From contig UQAW01000009.1 of assembly GCA_900539175.1 (NCBI GenBank), positions 13,249 to 77,248 of the forward strand: 64,000 nt of DNA. The letters run 5' to 3'. Below the pieces are notes generated by a model. That model saw only the letters and a list, made by a program, of their open reading frames with translations. It was not told where the DNA came from and made no database searches. This document shows positions 35,719-44,074 of this stretch, piece by piece; positions within the stretch are counted from its first letter, which is position 1; every line of letters starts with the position of its first letter. A program made the position numbers and the translations under genes. The DNA is from an uncultured Lachnospiraceae bacterium. GTDB taxonomy: Bacteria; Bacillota; Clostridia; Lachnospirales; Lachnospiraceae.

Positions 35719-36759
35719 ATGCCCACAATCAAAGAAATAGCGAAGGCTTGCAATGTATCTGTTGCCACAGTCTCGAATGTGATTAACCATAAGGGCGGAG
35801 TGAGTGAAGAGACAAGGGCAAGAGTGACGCAAGTCATTGAGGAGCAAAATTATACGCCCAATGTGGTTGCAAAAAATTTAAAGACAAAAGTCACCAGAAG
35901 CATTGGGGTGATTGCCGAGGATATGACGGTTTTTGCATTGCCGGATATTATCGACGGAATTACGGAATATTGTGAAAAAGAAGATTATCAGATTTTGCTG
36001 ATGAATCTGCGTATGTACAAAAAATATGCGGATACCTATTATCAGGATAACAGCCATAAGGAAATTGTGCACAAAGCAATCCGGAAATTGAGGGCGAAGC
36101 AGGTAGAAGGGATTATCTACGTGGCAGCCCATGAACGTTTGATCCAGATGCTTCCGGAGCAGCTTCCGGTTCCCACAGTGGTAGCTTATGGATTTACCAA
36201 TAACCCCAAGATTCCGTCCGTGATTGCGCGGGATGTGAAGGGAGCTATGGACTTGGTGGCTTATCTGATCTCCTGTGGTCATAAAAAGATTGGCGTTATT
36301 GCGGGAAAAAAAGAAAGTGTTCATACGCAAGCCAGACTGGAAGGATATCAGGTAGCGCTGTTTGATGGAAAATTGTTATACGATCCCAATCTGGTCGTGT
36401 ACGGTGCGTGGGACAGGGAGAGCGGATATCGGAATACGGATGTCCTGATAGAGAAAGGCGTCACTGCAATTTTTTGTATGAATGATTTTATGGCCGGCGG
36501 TACTTATGACCGGCTGGAGGAGATTGGACTTTGTGTAGGAAGGGACATTGCAGTCGTGGGATATGATAACAGGGAGATGGCCAGTTATGCGAAGCCGCCG
36601 CTTACAACGATGGGACTTCCTCTGCATGATATCGGGTATTGTGCCAGTGAGGTTATTATTAAACTTCTTAGGAAGGAAGAGCTGACTGCTGAAAACGGAG
36701 TCTATTATGTTGACTGTAAGCTTTTTATCAGAAATTCTGTGAATGAAATGGATGGTTAA
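35719..36759 (+). CDS. LacI-family transcriptional regulator
   Basis: The 346-residue protein has an N-terminal helix-turn-helix and hinge helix (TIKEIAKACNVSVATVSNVIN; NYTPNVVAKNLKT) and a periplasmic-binding-like sugar domain. It begins at ATG 35719 behind AAAAGGAGTCGGGGAT. It probably represses the arabinoside operon through the AAACGTTT pair at 29412-29441 until an arabino-sugar binds. It may also act on its own promoter, although I saw no AAACGTTT core there. Confidence 0.92.
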   Translation: MPTIKEIAKACNVSVATVSNVINHKGGVSEETRARVTQVIEEQNYTPNVVAKNLKTKVTRSIGVIAEDMTVFALPDIIDGITEYCEKEDYQILLMNLRMYKKYADTYYQDNSHKEIVHKAIRKLRAKQVEGIIYVAAHERLIQMLPEQLPVPTVVAYGFTNNPKIPSVIARDVKGAMDLVAYLISCGHKKIGVIAGKKESVHTQARLEGYQVALFDGKLLYDPNLVVYGAWDRESGYRNTDVLIEKGVTAIFCMNDFMAGGTYDRLEEIGLCVGRDIAVVGYDNREMASYAKPPLTTMGLPLHDIGYCASEVIIKLLRKEELTAENGVYYVDCKLFIRNSVNEMDG

Positions 36760-36763
36760 AGTA

Positions 36764-38281
36764 ATGAAGACAATTAAAATGATAGTAGATAAAGCTTTCA
36801 CGGTTGCTCCGGTAGATCCGAGAATCTACGGTTCTTTTATTGAACATCTGGGGCGGGCTGTGTATGGCGGTATATATCAACCGGGGCATCCGACGGCGGA
36901 TGCAGATGGTTTCCGAAAAGATGTGATGGAGCTGGTGCGTGAATTGAATGTTCCGGTCATCCGTTATCCGGGAGGAAACTTTGTATCTAATTTTTTCTGG
37001 GAAGACAGTGTGGGACCTCTTGCGGAACGAAAACCACGGCTGGATCTTGCATGGAGAAGTCTGGAACCAAATACGTTCGGGCTTGGGGAGTTTGCGAAGT
37101 GGACGAACCAGGTTCAGGCGGATATAATGATGGCAGTGAATCTGGGAACCCGTGGGACGGCGGACGCCTGCAATCTTTTGGAGTACTGTAATCATCCTTC
37201 GGGAACGAAGTACAGTGATTTGCGGAGAAAGCATGGGGTTGAGGCTCCTTATGGGATTAAACTCTGGTGCCTGGGAAATGAGATGGACGGAGAATGGCAG
37301 CTTGGAAAGAAAACCATGGACGAGTACGGCAGGATTTCCGAAGAGACGGCAAAAGCCATGAAGCTGATTGATCCAACGATTGAGCTGGTTTCCTGTGGAA
37401 GTTCTTTCAAGGATATGCCCACATTTCCCCAGTGGGAAGCCACCACGCTGGAGTATAATTATGATTATGTGGATTATATTTCTCTGCATCAGTACTATGG
37501 CAATACCAGTGACGATAGTTGTGATTATCTGGCAAGCTCGGATGATATGGAGGAATTTATCCATACGGTAATTTCTGTCTGTGATTATGTAAAAGCTAAG
37601 AAAAGAAGTAAAAAGCAGATCAATTTAAGCTTTGATGAGTGGAACATCTGGTTTCATTCGAAAGAGGAGGAGGAAGATATTACCCGGAATCATCCGTGGC
37701 AGGTGGCACCTCCGCTCTTGGAGGAACATTATAATTTTGAAGATGCGTTGTTGGTGGGGCTGATGATGATCACGTTGCTGAAACATGCAGACCGTATTAA
37801 GATTGCATGTCTGGCGCAGTTGGTGAACGTGCTTGCGCCGATTATGACAGATGCAAAAGGCGGTGTCTATAAGCAGACGATTTATTATCCATTCCTGCAT
37901 GCATCAAAGTATGGCAGAGGTGTGGTTTTGCAGACCCTTTGCGATACGCCGTCACATGAAACCAGGGGACACGGTCTGATCAAAGATATTGTCAGTGTTG
38001 CGGTTTATCAGGAAGAGAAAGAAGAACTTACCGTCTTTGCGGTAAATCGTAATCTTGAAGAACAGCATGTTCTGGAAGTGGATGTGAGAAGCTTTGAAGG
38101 ATACGAGGTGCTGGAAAAGATCGAGATGGTTTCAGAGGATCTGAAAGCAGAAAATACGTTGACACAGGAGAGCGTGAAGCCGTCCGTCTCCCGGGAGATA
38201 CAACTCTCGGATGGAAAAGTTGAGACGGTATTGAAAAAAGCCTCCTGGAATGTGATTCGAATGGGGAAGGTAAAGAGATAA
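36764..38281 (+). CDS. abfA: GH51 alpha-L-arabinofuranosidase
   Basis: The 505-residue protein has the GH51 acid/base in LGNEMDG (about E173) and the nucleophile in SFDEWNIW (about E292). Both are close to E175 and E294 of the Geobacillus enzyme. It begins MKTIKMIVDKAF and has YGSFIEHLGRAVYGGIY near residue 20, typical of the family. No signal peptide: it is cytoplasmic and removes alpha-linked arabinose from imported oligosaccharides, complementing the beta-specific GH127. It starts 4 bases after the regulator gene's stop. Confidence 0.93.
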   Translation: MKTIKMIVDKAFTVAPVDPRIYGSFIEHLGRAVYGGIYQPGHPTADADGFRKDVMELVRELNVPVIRYPGGNFVSNFFWEDSVGPLAERKPRLDLAWRSLEPNTFGLGEFAKWTNQVQADIMMAVNLGTRGTADACNLLEYCNHPSGTKYSDLRRKHGVEAPYGIKLWCLGNEMDGEWQLGKKTMDEYGRISEETAKAMKLIDPTIELVSCGSSFKDMPTFPQWEATTLEYNYDYVDYISLHQYYGNTSDDSCDYLASSDDMEEFIHTVISVCDYVKAKKRSKKQINLSFDEWNIWFHSKEEEEDITRNHPWQVAPPLLEEHYNFEDALLVGLMMITLLKHADRIKIACLAQLVNVLAPIMTDAKGGVYKQTIYYPFLHASKYGRGVVLQTLCDTPSHETRGHGLIKDIVSVAVYQEEKEELTVFAVNRNLEEQHVLEVDVRSFEGYEVLEKIEMVSEDLKAENTLTQESVKPSVSREIQLSDGKVETVLKKASWNVIRMGKVKR

Positions 38282-38287
38282 TCAACT

Positions 38288-38448
38288 AGTGTACTGTCTC
38301 ATTTACTTTCAGCAAAATGACGCAGAATGGATTTTCAGCCTGCAAGGCGGAGGAATGAGGCGTAGCGGTGGCTACGTCGATTGACGACAACGCAGCAGAT
38401 GGAAATTCAGGCAAGTCATTTGGTGAAATGTGAATGAGACAGTACACT
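38288..38448. mobile_element. MITE-like palindromic element, copy A (161 bp)
   Basis: Terminal 16-base inverted repeats AGTGTACTGTCTCATT (38288-38303) and complement (38433-38448), non-coding interior with an inner hairpin CGTAGCGGTGGCTACG. Size and the central CGTAGC...CTACG hairpin match the element at 53400-53559. It lies between the GH51 gene and the convergent rplT terminator. Bases 38449-38548 carry nothing I can name. Confidence 0.6.
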
Positions 38449-38548
38449 GGTCCGTCTGACATAGGAGCCTTTCCTTATCCCTTTGAACGATTGAAATACC
38501 TGAAAGAATACATAAAAATTTTAGAAGACTTCAGATGTATGAAAAGAA

Positions 38549-38577
38549 ACCCCCGGAAATACTACATTTCCGGGGGT
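38549..38577 (-). terminator. Intrinsic terminator of infC-rpmI-rplT
   Basis: Arms ACCCCCGGAAAT and ATTTCCGGGGGT with a five-base loop. Read on the minus strand it is followed by TTCTTTTC. It lies just after the rplT stop. Confidence 0.9.
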
Positions 38578-38585
38578 GATACTTT

Positions 38586-38945
38586 TTAGGCTGCGATTTT
38601 AGATTTTGCCAATTCTGCAAGTGTAGCAAATCCGTCTTTGTCATTGATTGCCATGTCAGCCAGAACTTTTCTGTTCAGTTCAACACCAGCAAGTTTCAGA
38701 CCATACATAAATTTGCTGTAAGACAGACCATTCAGACGAGCTGCTGCGTTGATACGAGCAATCCAAAGCTGACGGAACTGACGTTTTTTCTGCTTTCTGC
38801 CTGCATAAGCACTTGTCAGAGCTCTCATTACGGACTGTTTTGCCACTCTGTACTGTTTACTTCTGGCTCCTCTGTAACCTTTTGCCAGTTTTAATGTTCT
38901 ATTATGTCTTTTCTTAGCGTTCATACCGCCTTTAATTCTTGCCAT
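38586..38945 (-). CDS. rplT: Ribosomal protein L20
   Basis: The 119-residue basic protein starts MARIKGGMNAKKRHNRTLK and has KGYRGARSKQYRVAKQSVMRA and LWIARINAAARLNGLSYS. L20 is essential for early 50S assembly and represses its own operon through the leader RNA. Last gene of infC-rpmI-rplT. Confidence 0.96.
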   Translation of the reverse strand: MARIKGGMNAKKRHNRTLKLAKGYRGARSKQYRVAKQSVMRALTSAYAGRKQKKRQFRQLWIARINAAARLNGLSYSKFMYGLKLAGVELNRKVLADMAINDKDGFATLAELAKSKIAA

Positions 38946-38972
38946 CTCTTATATTCCTCCTTGAACTCTATC

Positions 38973-39170
38973 TTATAAATACGGTAAAATTTTCTTCATG
39001 CTCTTTACATTTGTCTGATCCAGAACAGTCGGTTTTCTAAGGTTTCTTTTTCTCTTCTGAGTTTTCTTGGTTAAGATATGGCTCTTGTAAGCTTTATTTC
39101 TTACGATTTTTCCTGTACCTGTCTTTTTAAAGCGCTTTGCTGCTGCTCTGCTTGTTTTCATTTTTGGCAT
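38973..39170 (-). CDS. rpmI: Ribosomal protein L35
   Basis: The 65-residue basic protein starts MPKMKTSRAAAKRFKKTGTGK and contains KSHILTKKTQKRKRNLRKP. The standard partner between infC and rplT, behind AAGGAGGAAATTAAC. Confidence 0.96.
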   Translation of the reverse strand: MPKMKTSRAAAKRFKKTGTGKIVRNKAYKSHILTKKTQKRKRNLRKPTVLDQTNVKSMKKILPYL

Positions 39171-39204
39171 TGTTAATTTCCTCCTTAAAAAATACGTATT
39201 ATTA

Positions 39205-39699
39205 CTAACGTTTTTCTGATAAAAACATGGTCATACTTCTGCCTTCTACCTTCGGAGCTTTTTCCACTACGGCGATATCAGACAGTTGTTCAGCGAACTC
39301 ATCAAGGATATGTTTACTGCTGTGCATATGTGCCATCTCACGCCCACGGAAACGTAAAGTCACCTTTACTCTGTCTCCTTTGGAAATAAACTTTCTGGCA
39401 GCGCCTACTTTTGTATTTAAATCATTGGTATCAATATTGGGCGTCAAGCGCACTTCCTTAATTTCAATGGTCTTCTGTTTTTTTCTTGCTTCCTTTTCCT
39501 TACGCGCAAGTTCATACTTATACTTACCGTAATCGATAATCTTACAAACCGGCGGTTTTGCGGTCGGAGCAATTTTAACCAAATCCAGACCGGCCTCCTG
39601 TGCCTTGAAATATGCGTCCCTTGCGGACATAATTCCCAACTGTTCCCCATCCTCACCGATCAGACGGACTTCTCTGTCACGAATCTGCTCGTTAATCAT
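39205..39699 (-). CDS. infC: Translation initiation factor IF-3
   Basis: The 164-residue protein has an N-domain MINEQIRDREVRLIGEDGEQLG and PPVCKIIDYGKYKYE, and a C-domain with VRLTPNIDTNDLNTKV and RFRGREMAH. It prevents premature subunit joining and checks start codons. In many bacteria infC starts with AUU; here ATG at 39697-39699 fits. A long attenuated leader precedes it. Confidence 0.95.
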   Translation of the reverse strand: MINEQIRDREVRLIGEDGEQLGIMSARDAYFKAQEAGLDLVKIAPTAKPPVCKIIDYGKYKYELARKEKEARKKQKTIEIKEVRLTPNIDTNDLNTKVGAARKFISKGDRVKVTLRFRGREMAHMHSSKHILDEFAEQLSDIAVVEKAPKVEGRSMTMFLSEKR

Positions 39700-39704
39700 T
39701 AAAT

Positions 39705-39938
39705 CGCTAATTGTAGTACACCTCCATCATTTTGATTCCTCGTCACTCGCTGCTATGAAACTCCATCTTAATAGGAAATCCAATTCCCTATGCAATAAAA
39801 AAGATAGTCAAATCCGACTATCCACTACATGCATGATCATAACCCGGACACATATTATCCTCAGTTATCATTGCCTTATAAACCATAGTCGCTCAATCGC
39901 GCTAAGGTGAGAGTGGATACTCTTCTTTGTTTTCATAC
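39705..39938 (-). promoter_or_regulatory. infC-rpmI-rplT leader with transcription attenuator (L20-leader type)
   Basis: About 235 bases of untranslated RNA. On the minus strand GATAGTC (39816-39822 complement), a six-base loop and GACTATC are followed by TTTTTTATT: an intrinsic terminator ahead of infC. In Bacillus, L20 binds such a leader and promotes the terminator fold. Upstream pairing partners were not worked out. Confidence 0.75.
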
Positions 39939-39944
39939 TTATGC

Positions 39945-39973
39945 ATACTATCACAATATTACCTTTATGTCAA
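39945..39973 (-). promoter_or_regulatory. Sigma-A promoter of infC operon
   Basis: On the minus strand TTGACA (39968-39973), 17 bases, TAGTAT (39945-39950). Confidence 0.8.
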
Positions 39974-40176
39974 GGAAAAAATATCTGAAAATCAAAAAGT
40001 GCCTGAAAATAAAGAATCCTATCCGCTTTGCGGTATATTTGCCCCGCATTCGGTCAACGCAGCCTGCTACGCCTCCCTTATTTGAGGCAAATCTCCCACA
40101 AATTTTGACACACATCTCACGGAAAGCAGTTTTCAAACACGCTCTGGTAAATATAAGGAAGGATTCCGGGAACATA
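39974..40176. other. Intergenic region with a degenerate palindromic element
   Basis: There is no gene. On the minus strand a GGAGGCGTAGCAGGCTGCGT stretch resembles the core of the palindromic elements at 38288 and 53400, but clear terminal repeats are not seen. It may be a decayed copy and may serve as terminator of the operon ending at 40177. Confidence 0.35.
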
Positions 40177-41310
40177 TTAAACCATCTGGGGAACCTCCCA
40201 AAGATTCAATTTCACGCCGATTCCCTTTTTCAAAGCATTGCGGTATATAATGGTGCCCCATGCTACATCTTCGACTGGCATACCGCCAACGGAATAGATC
40301 ACAATCTCATCCTCTTTTCTATGTACCGGTATATTTCCAAGCAATACATCTCCAAGATCATCTACCTGATCCAACTTCATCTTTCCTTCAGCAATCAGAT
40401 CCATAACGCGGACTGCCGGAATCGGAATTGTGTTGTATGCATCCGGCTTCATCTCCTCTTCCCATGCTTCGTAAAGTTTGATGTTGTCAGTAACTGTCCG
40501 GGCACGATGAATCATAAATTCATCATCAAATCGAAGGGCCGCGGTACTTTCGATAATTGCTCCCGGCTTAATCCATTCTTCTGCAATATAAGGATACTGT
40601 GCCGGATCTCCCGTCGGCGAGGAGGTGGAAACAGATACAATATCACTGTCTCTGACAGCCTCCTCAATCGTCTCCACTGCATAAGCCTCCACGCCCGGAT
40701 ATTCTTCTTTTACATGTGCAATAAAGTTATCAAGAGATGCTTTTCCGCGCCCCTTCACTTTCACTATCTTAAGGGACGGACGAACTGCCATTGCTGCTGC
40801 AAGCGCCGTCTTACTCATGACACCCGGACCAACAATTCCGATTGTTGAAGCGTCCTCTCTGGCAAAGTATTTAAAGCCGACACCCGGAACCGCTCCGGTC
40901 CGGTATGCAGACAAAATATTAGCTGACATAAATGCACGCGGAGCACCTGTATCTTTATCATTTAAAATCAACGTAAGAATGGAACGCGGAAGTCCTTTCT
41001 CTTTGTTTTCAACATTCGAGCCATACCATTTCATTCCGGCCATATCAAATTTTCCGCCAAGATACGCAGGCATTGCCATAAATCTTCGATCCGGCCCATC
41101 TACCGGCATCTCCGGGAACGGGGAAGATTCCGGAAACATTACCATACATCCATGGGAATTGCCATTTGCTCCACCCATGCGGTAATCTCCGACCTTCATC
41201 AGCCGAAACATTTCATCCATTGCCTCCACACAGCCGGCCATATCCTTCACACCAGCTTTAATCATATCATCTTCACTCAAATATAAAAAATCTACCTTTG
41301 GATATTCCAT
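40177..41310 (-). CDS. Ornithine cyclodeaminase/mu-crystallin family protein
   Basis: The 377-residue protein starts at MEYPKVDFLYLSEDDM. It has GMKWYGSN and a Rossmann NAD site with IVGPGVMSKTALAAAMA near 160, then VKGRGKASLDNFIAHV. Genomic names such as tyramine oxidase subunit B are, as I recall, attached to this subfamily, but ornithine cyclodeaminase or imine (ketimine) reductase chemistry is what the fold is known for. It is the last gene of a minus-strand operon with an amino-acid permease and multi-subunit FAD dehydrogenase, so it probably reduces or deaminates the imine product. It starts 2 bases after the permease stop. Confidence 0.8.
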   Translation of the reverse strand: MEYPKVDFLYLSEDDMIKAGVKDMAGCVEAMDEMFRLMKVGDYRMGGANGNSHGCMVMFPESSPFPEMPVDGPDRRFMAMPAYLGGKFDMAGMKWYGSNVENKEKGLPRSILTLILNDKDTGAPRAFMSANILSAYRTGAVPGVGFKYFAREDASTIGIVGPGVMSKTALAAAMAVRPSLKIVKVKGRGKASLDNFIAHVKEEYPGVEAYAVETIEEAVRDSDIVSVSTSSPTGDPAQYPYIAEEWIKPGAIIESTAALRFDDEFMIHRARTVTDNIKLYEAWEEEMKPDAYNTIPIPAVRVMDLIAEGKMKLDQVDDLGDVLLGNIPVHRKEDEIVIYSVGGMPVEDVAWGTIIYRNALKKGIGVKLNLWEVPQMV

Positions 41311-41311
41311 C

Positions 41312-42718
41312 TTAGTTTCCTCGCTTATCATCTTTTTTGTGTGCTGTCAGATATAGTGAATGCTCCATTGCCATCACTTCATGAACCGGTATCGGTTTGA
41401 ACAATGGCCGTTTTAGCTTGATTTTGCACCACAATACGGCATAAATACTTAATACGACAAACACGATTCCATCAATTGTGAAAATCAGATTTCTGGCTGC
41501 CGGATCGCCGTCAATATTCCAGATCATGAACAGATTTCCAACAATGGCAATTGCCGGAATAACAGGACCAAGCGGCACCTTGAATGTCCGGGGAGCTTTG
41601 GGTAATCTTCTGCGGAAAATCAGAACATTGATATCAGCAATCACATACGATACCATCCAGAATACAATTGCCACCAAAATCATAAAAGAAAGGGAATCGC
41701 TGGTAGATAACCCTGTTGCATTCACCAAAATCATGATCGTCCCAATCATAAGAATCCCCACATAATAAGCGCCGCGCTTATTCTTTTTCAGAAAAATGGA
41801 CGGCATCAGACTGATCTTTGCCATTCCGGCACACATATAGGACAGGAAACTGATTGCTGAATTTACCGTACTGATTACGGCAAATACAGAAACCAGGATC
41901 ATCCACAGAGAACCTGCATATCCCAATAAAGAATTTCCGTATAAAATATGCGGAGATGCGCTGCTGGCAAGGTCTTCCCATCTGACATAATGTCCCATTC
42001 CGATGACAACCAAAATCTGCATCAAAAGAATAATCAAAAGACTCAGAACCATTCCAAGCGGAACATTTTTCCGTTCGTTTTTGACATTCTTAGAGATCGG
42101 AATAACAAATTCACTTCCGATAAACAAGAAGAATGCTAATCCTAAAAGTGCAAAGGAATCAGAAAAGCTCTCTGCAAGATTCATCGTCTGTGTAATCTTC
42201 TCTCCGTTTCCCAGTCCCAATATTCCCAGAAGTCCCATAATGATCAATGAAAGAATCAAACCATAGGCTACAAAATTCTGAATTTTCGCAAACATATCAA
42301 TTCCTAAAAGGTTTGCGATAATCAATACGACCAATAATAAAATACAAAAGACACTTGATGGAATCCCTGTATCAAACACTGTATTGATTGCATTCCCGAA
42401 CATTGCGCACTCTACTGAGCCGGTAATGGACTGACACACAATATAACCGCCGACCATAGTTACAATCGTGATAAACGGTCCCATTCCCGCTAAAGTATAC
42501 TGTGCAAGTCCTCCGGTCAGGTTAGGCATGACTGCGTTTAGCTCTGCCATACACAAGGCAGTGCAGATATTGATAAAACATGCAAGTATGATTGAAATAA
42601 TAAATCCCGTTCCAAGTGCTCCCGCCCCTTGTCCCAAAGACATCAGACAGCTTGTCGCAACAATCAGTCCTACTCCTGTTGAGATCACACTTGGAAGTCC
42701 TAATTTTTTCTCTTCCAT
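41312..42718 (-). CDS. APC-family amino acid/amine permease
   Basis: The 468-residue protein has about twelve membrane segments. It starts MEEKKLGLPSVISTGVGLIVATSCLMSLGQG, which matches helix 1 with the unwound substrate-binding glycines, and has FLFIGSEFVIPISKN in helix 6. APC permeases take up amino acids or exchange them with amines. Operon context suggests it imports the substrate of the FAD dehydrogenase. The upstream ATG 42733 is less likely, as MEEKK follows GAGAAAGAAT. Confidence 0.87.
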   Translation of the reverse strand: MEEKKLGLPSVISTGVGLIVATSCLMSLGQGAGALGTGFIISIILACFINICTALCMAELNAVMPNLTGGLAQYTLAGMGPFITIVTMVGGYIVCQSITGSVECAMFGNAINTVFDTGIPSSVFCILLLVVLIIANLLGIDMFAKIQNFVAYGLILSLIIMGLLGILGLGNGEKITQTMNLAESFSDSFALLGLAFFLFIGSEFVIPISKNVKNERKNVPLGMVLSLLIILLMQILVVIGMGHYVRWEDLASSASPHILYGNSLLGYAGSLWMILVSVFAVISTVNSAISFLSYMCAGMAKISLMPSIFLKKNKRGAYYVGILMIGTIMILVNATGLSTSDSLSFMILVAIVFWMVSYVIADINVLIFRRRLPKAPRTFKVPLGPVIPAIAIVGNLFMIWNIDGDPAARNLIFTIDGIVFVVLSIYAVLWCKIKLKRPLFKPIPVHEVMAMEHSLYLTAHKKDDKRGN

Positions 42719-42738
42719 ATTCTTTCTCCTCATGTACC

Positions 42739-43086
42739 TTATTTCAGTGCATCTTCTCCCTCTTCACCGGTTCGTACACGAATTACATTCGAAAGAGGTG
42801 TAACAAAAATTTTTCCATCCCCGATATGGCCGGTGTAGAGTTCCTTTTTTACCGTCTCGATTACGTTCTCAATAATCTCGTTCTCCACAACAATCATGAT
42901 CATCTGCTTTGGCAGCAGCTCCATCTCCGGATTCTGTTCCTGCTCATATTCAAACGTACCTTTTTGAACACCGCATCCAATTGCCTGAATAACGGTCATT
43001 CCACTGACACCAAGTTTACTTAATGCTGTTTTCAGATTGCTGAGCCGGTTCATGGATGTTATTACTTCGATTTTTGAAAATCCCAT
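42739..43086 (-). CDS. PII-family signalling protein
   Basis: The 115-residue protein starts MGFSKIEVITSMNRLSNLKTAL at ATG 43086 behind GGAGGAAAAAAT. It has VQAIGCGVQKGTFE-like T-loop neighbourhood, then a GDGKIFVTPLSNVIRVRTGE C-loop typical of PII. The usual T-loop (with the uridylylated tyrosine) is short and different, with EYEQEQNPEMELLPK. PII proteins bind ATP/ADP and 2-oxoglutarate and control transporters. Its place before the APC permease gene suggests it regulates that permease, by analogy to GlnK-AmtB. Confidence 0.85.
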   Translation of the reverse strand: MGFSKIEVITSMNRLSNLKTALSKLGVSGMTVIQAIGCGVQKGTFEYEQEQNPEMELLPKQMIMIVVENEIIENVIETVKKELYTGHIGDGKIFVTPLSNVIRVRTGEEGEDALK

Positions 43087-43117
43087 ATTTTTTCCTCCTG
43101 TTTTTCCGTCAATAGGA

Positions 43118-43149
43118 AAAGGCGCCTGACATTTCTGCCAGACGCCTTT
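43118..43149 (-). terminator. Hairpin between AraC-type gene and PII gene
   Basis: On the minus strand AAAGGCGTCTGGCA, loop GAAA, TGTCAGGCGCCTTTT. It is either the terminator of the regulator gene or an attenuator for the PII-permease part. The left arm GACAAAGGCGTCTG resembles the leader hairpin at 47506-47561. Confidence 0.65.
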
Positions 43150-43217
43150 GTCTCTGTCTTTCTCTGCTACTATTCTATTCATTTATTTCTCAAAAAACTT
43201 GTATAAATCGGAACTAT

Positions 43218-44072
43218 TCATAACTTCCTTTCATTTCCGAAGGAATTTGTGTTTGTCACCTTATTTTTATAATGCTCAGATTCTACCAGCTTTAAATATT
43301 TTCTGGGCGTAATTCCCGCATATTTTGTAAAATCCCGGATAAACTGAGACTGATCATAGTAGCCCAGCTTGACCGCCGCATCTGTCATCTTCTCAGGTGC
43401 ACCGTAATTCAAAAATTCAAGCGCCCGTTGAAACTGAATAATTTTACAAAATGTCTTGGGGGAAAAGCCCATCTCTTCGATGAACACTTTATTGATGTAC
43501 CGCTTGGAGTATCCCGTATTCTCCTGAAGCTCAGACACCTTGATTTTCCCATCAGAATTGTATACCATCTGCTTCACCGATAATACCAACTCCTTTTTCC
43601 CCAGGAACACTTCTTTCTTCTTCTCTGCCCTGGTATATGCCTCAAGAAATACACGGATTCTCTGATAAAAGTCTGTTTCTCCCGCCAACCTTTCTATCCA
43701 ATGAGAATCCCCTTTTAAAAGGGGCTCCACAGGAACCTGCTTGTCAAAAACCTCTTTCATCGTTGCCTGTATCAGCTCAGGCTGTACCCCCGGCATAAAC
43801 CGTACGCCGAACACGTCCTGAAGCTTTGGCGTATCCTGCTCCTTATACACAATCGGGGTGCCGCATACAAATCCTTTCATCTGCCTCCCATCATACTCGA
43901 AGAAAAAATCGATGCATCCATCCGGAACGACTCTTATCTTCTTAGCATCTCCCACGCGATAAGTATAGAAATGAGAAATCCCCTGCCTTAAATATACTTC
44001 CTGATAAAAACAATCCGTATCAAATACAAAATATGGCTGCGTCGGCCGCAGCCTGTCCTCTTTCCAGCTCAT
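43218..44072 (-). CDS. AraC-family transcriptional regulator
   Basis: The 284-residue protein has an N-terminal sensory part (YRVGDAKKIRVVPDGCIDFFFEYDG; the DUF6597-like pattern) and a C-terminal double helix-turn-helix with KVSELQENTGYSKRYINKVFIEEMGFSPK and the AAVKLGYYDQSQFIRDFTKYAGITPRKYL signature in part. It lies within the dehydrogenase operon, 2 bases after the DAO-type gene, and probably activates it in response to the amine or amino-acid substrate. Confidence 0.88.
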   Translation of the reverse strand: MSWKEDRLRPTQPYFVFDTDCFYQEVYLRQGISHFYTYRVGDAKKIRVVPDGCIDFFFEYDGRQMKGFVCGTPIVYKEQDTPKLQDVFGVRFMPGVQPELIQATMKEVFDKQVPVEPLLKGDSHWIERLAGETDFYQRIRVFLEAYTRAEKKKEVFLGKKELVLSVKQMVYNSDGKIKVSELQENTGYSKRYINKVFIEEMGFSPKTFCKIIQFQRALEFLNYGAPEKMTDAAVKLGYYDQSQFIRDFTKYAGITPRKYLKLVESEHYKNKVTNTNSFGNERKL

Positions 44073-44074
44073 AC

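Noticed and set aside
39907..40848. Long plus-strand open frame
   Set aside because: It is antisense to the infC leader and the ornithine-cyclodeaminase-family gene, has no ribosome binding site and its translation has low-complexity His/Cys/Phe-rich character.
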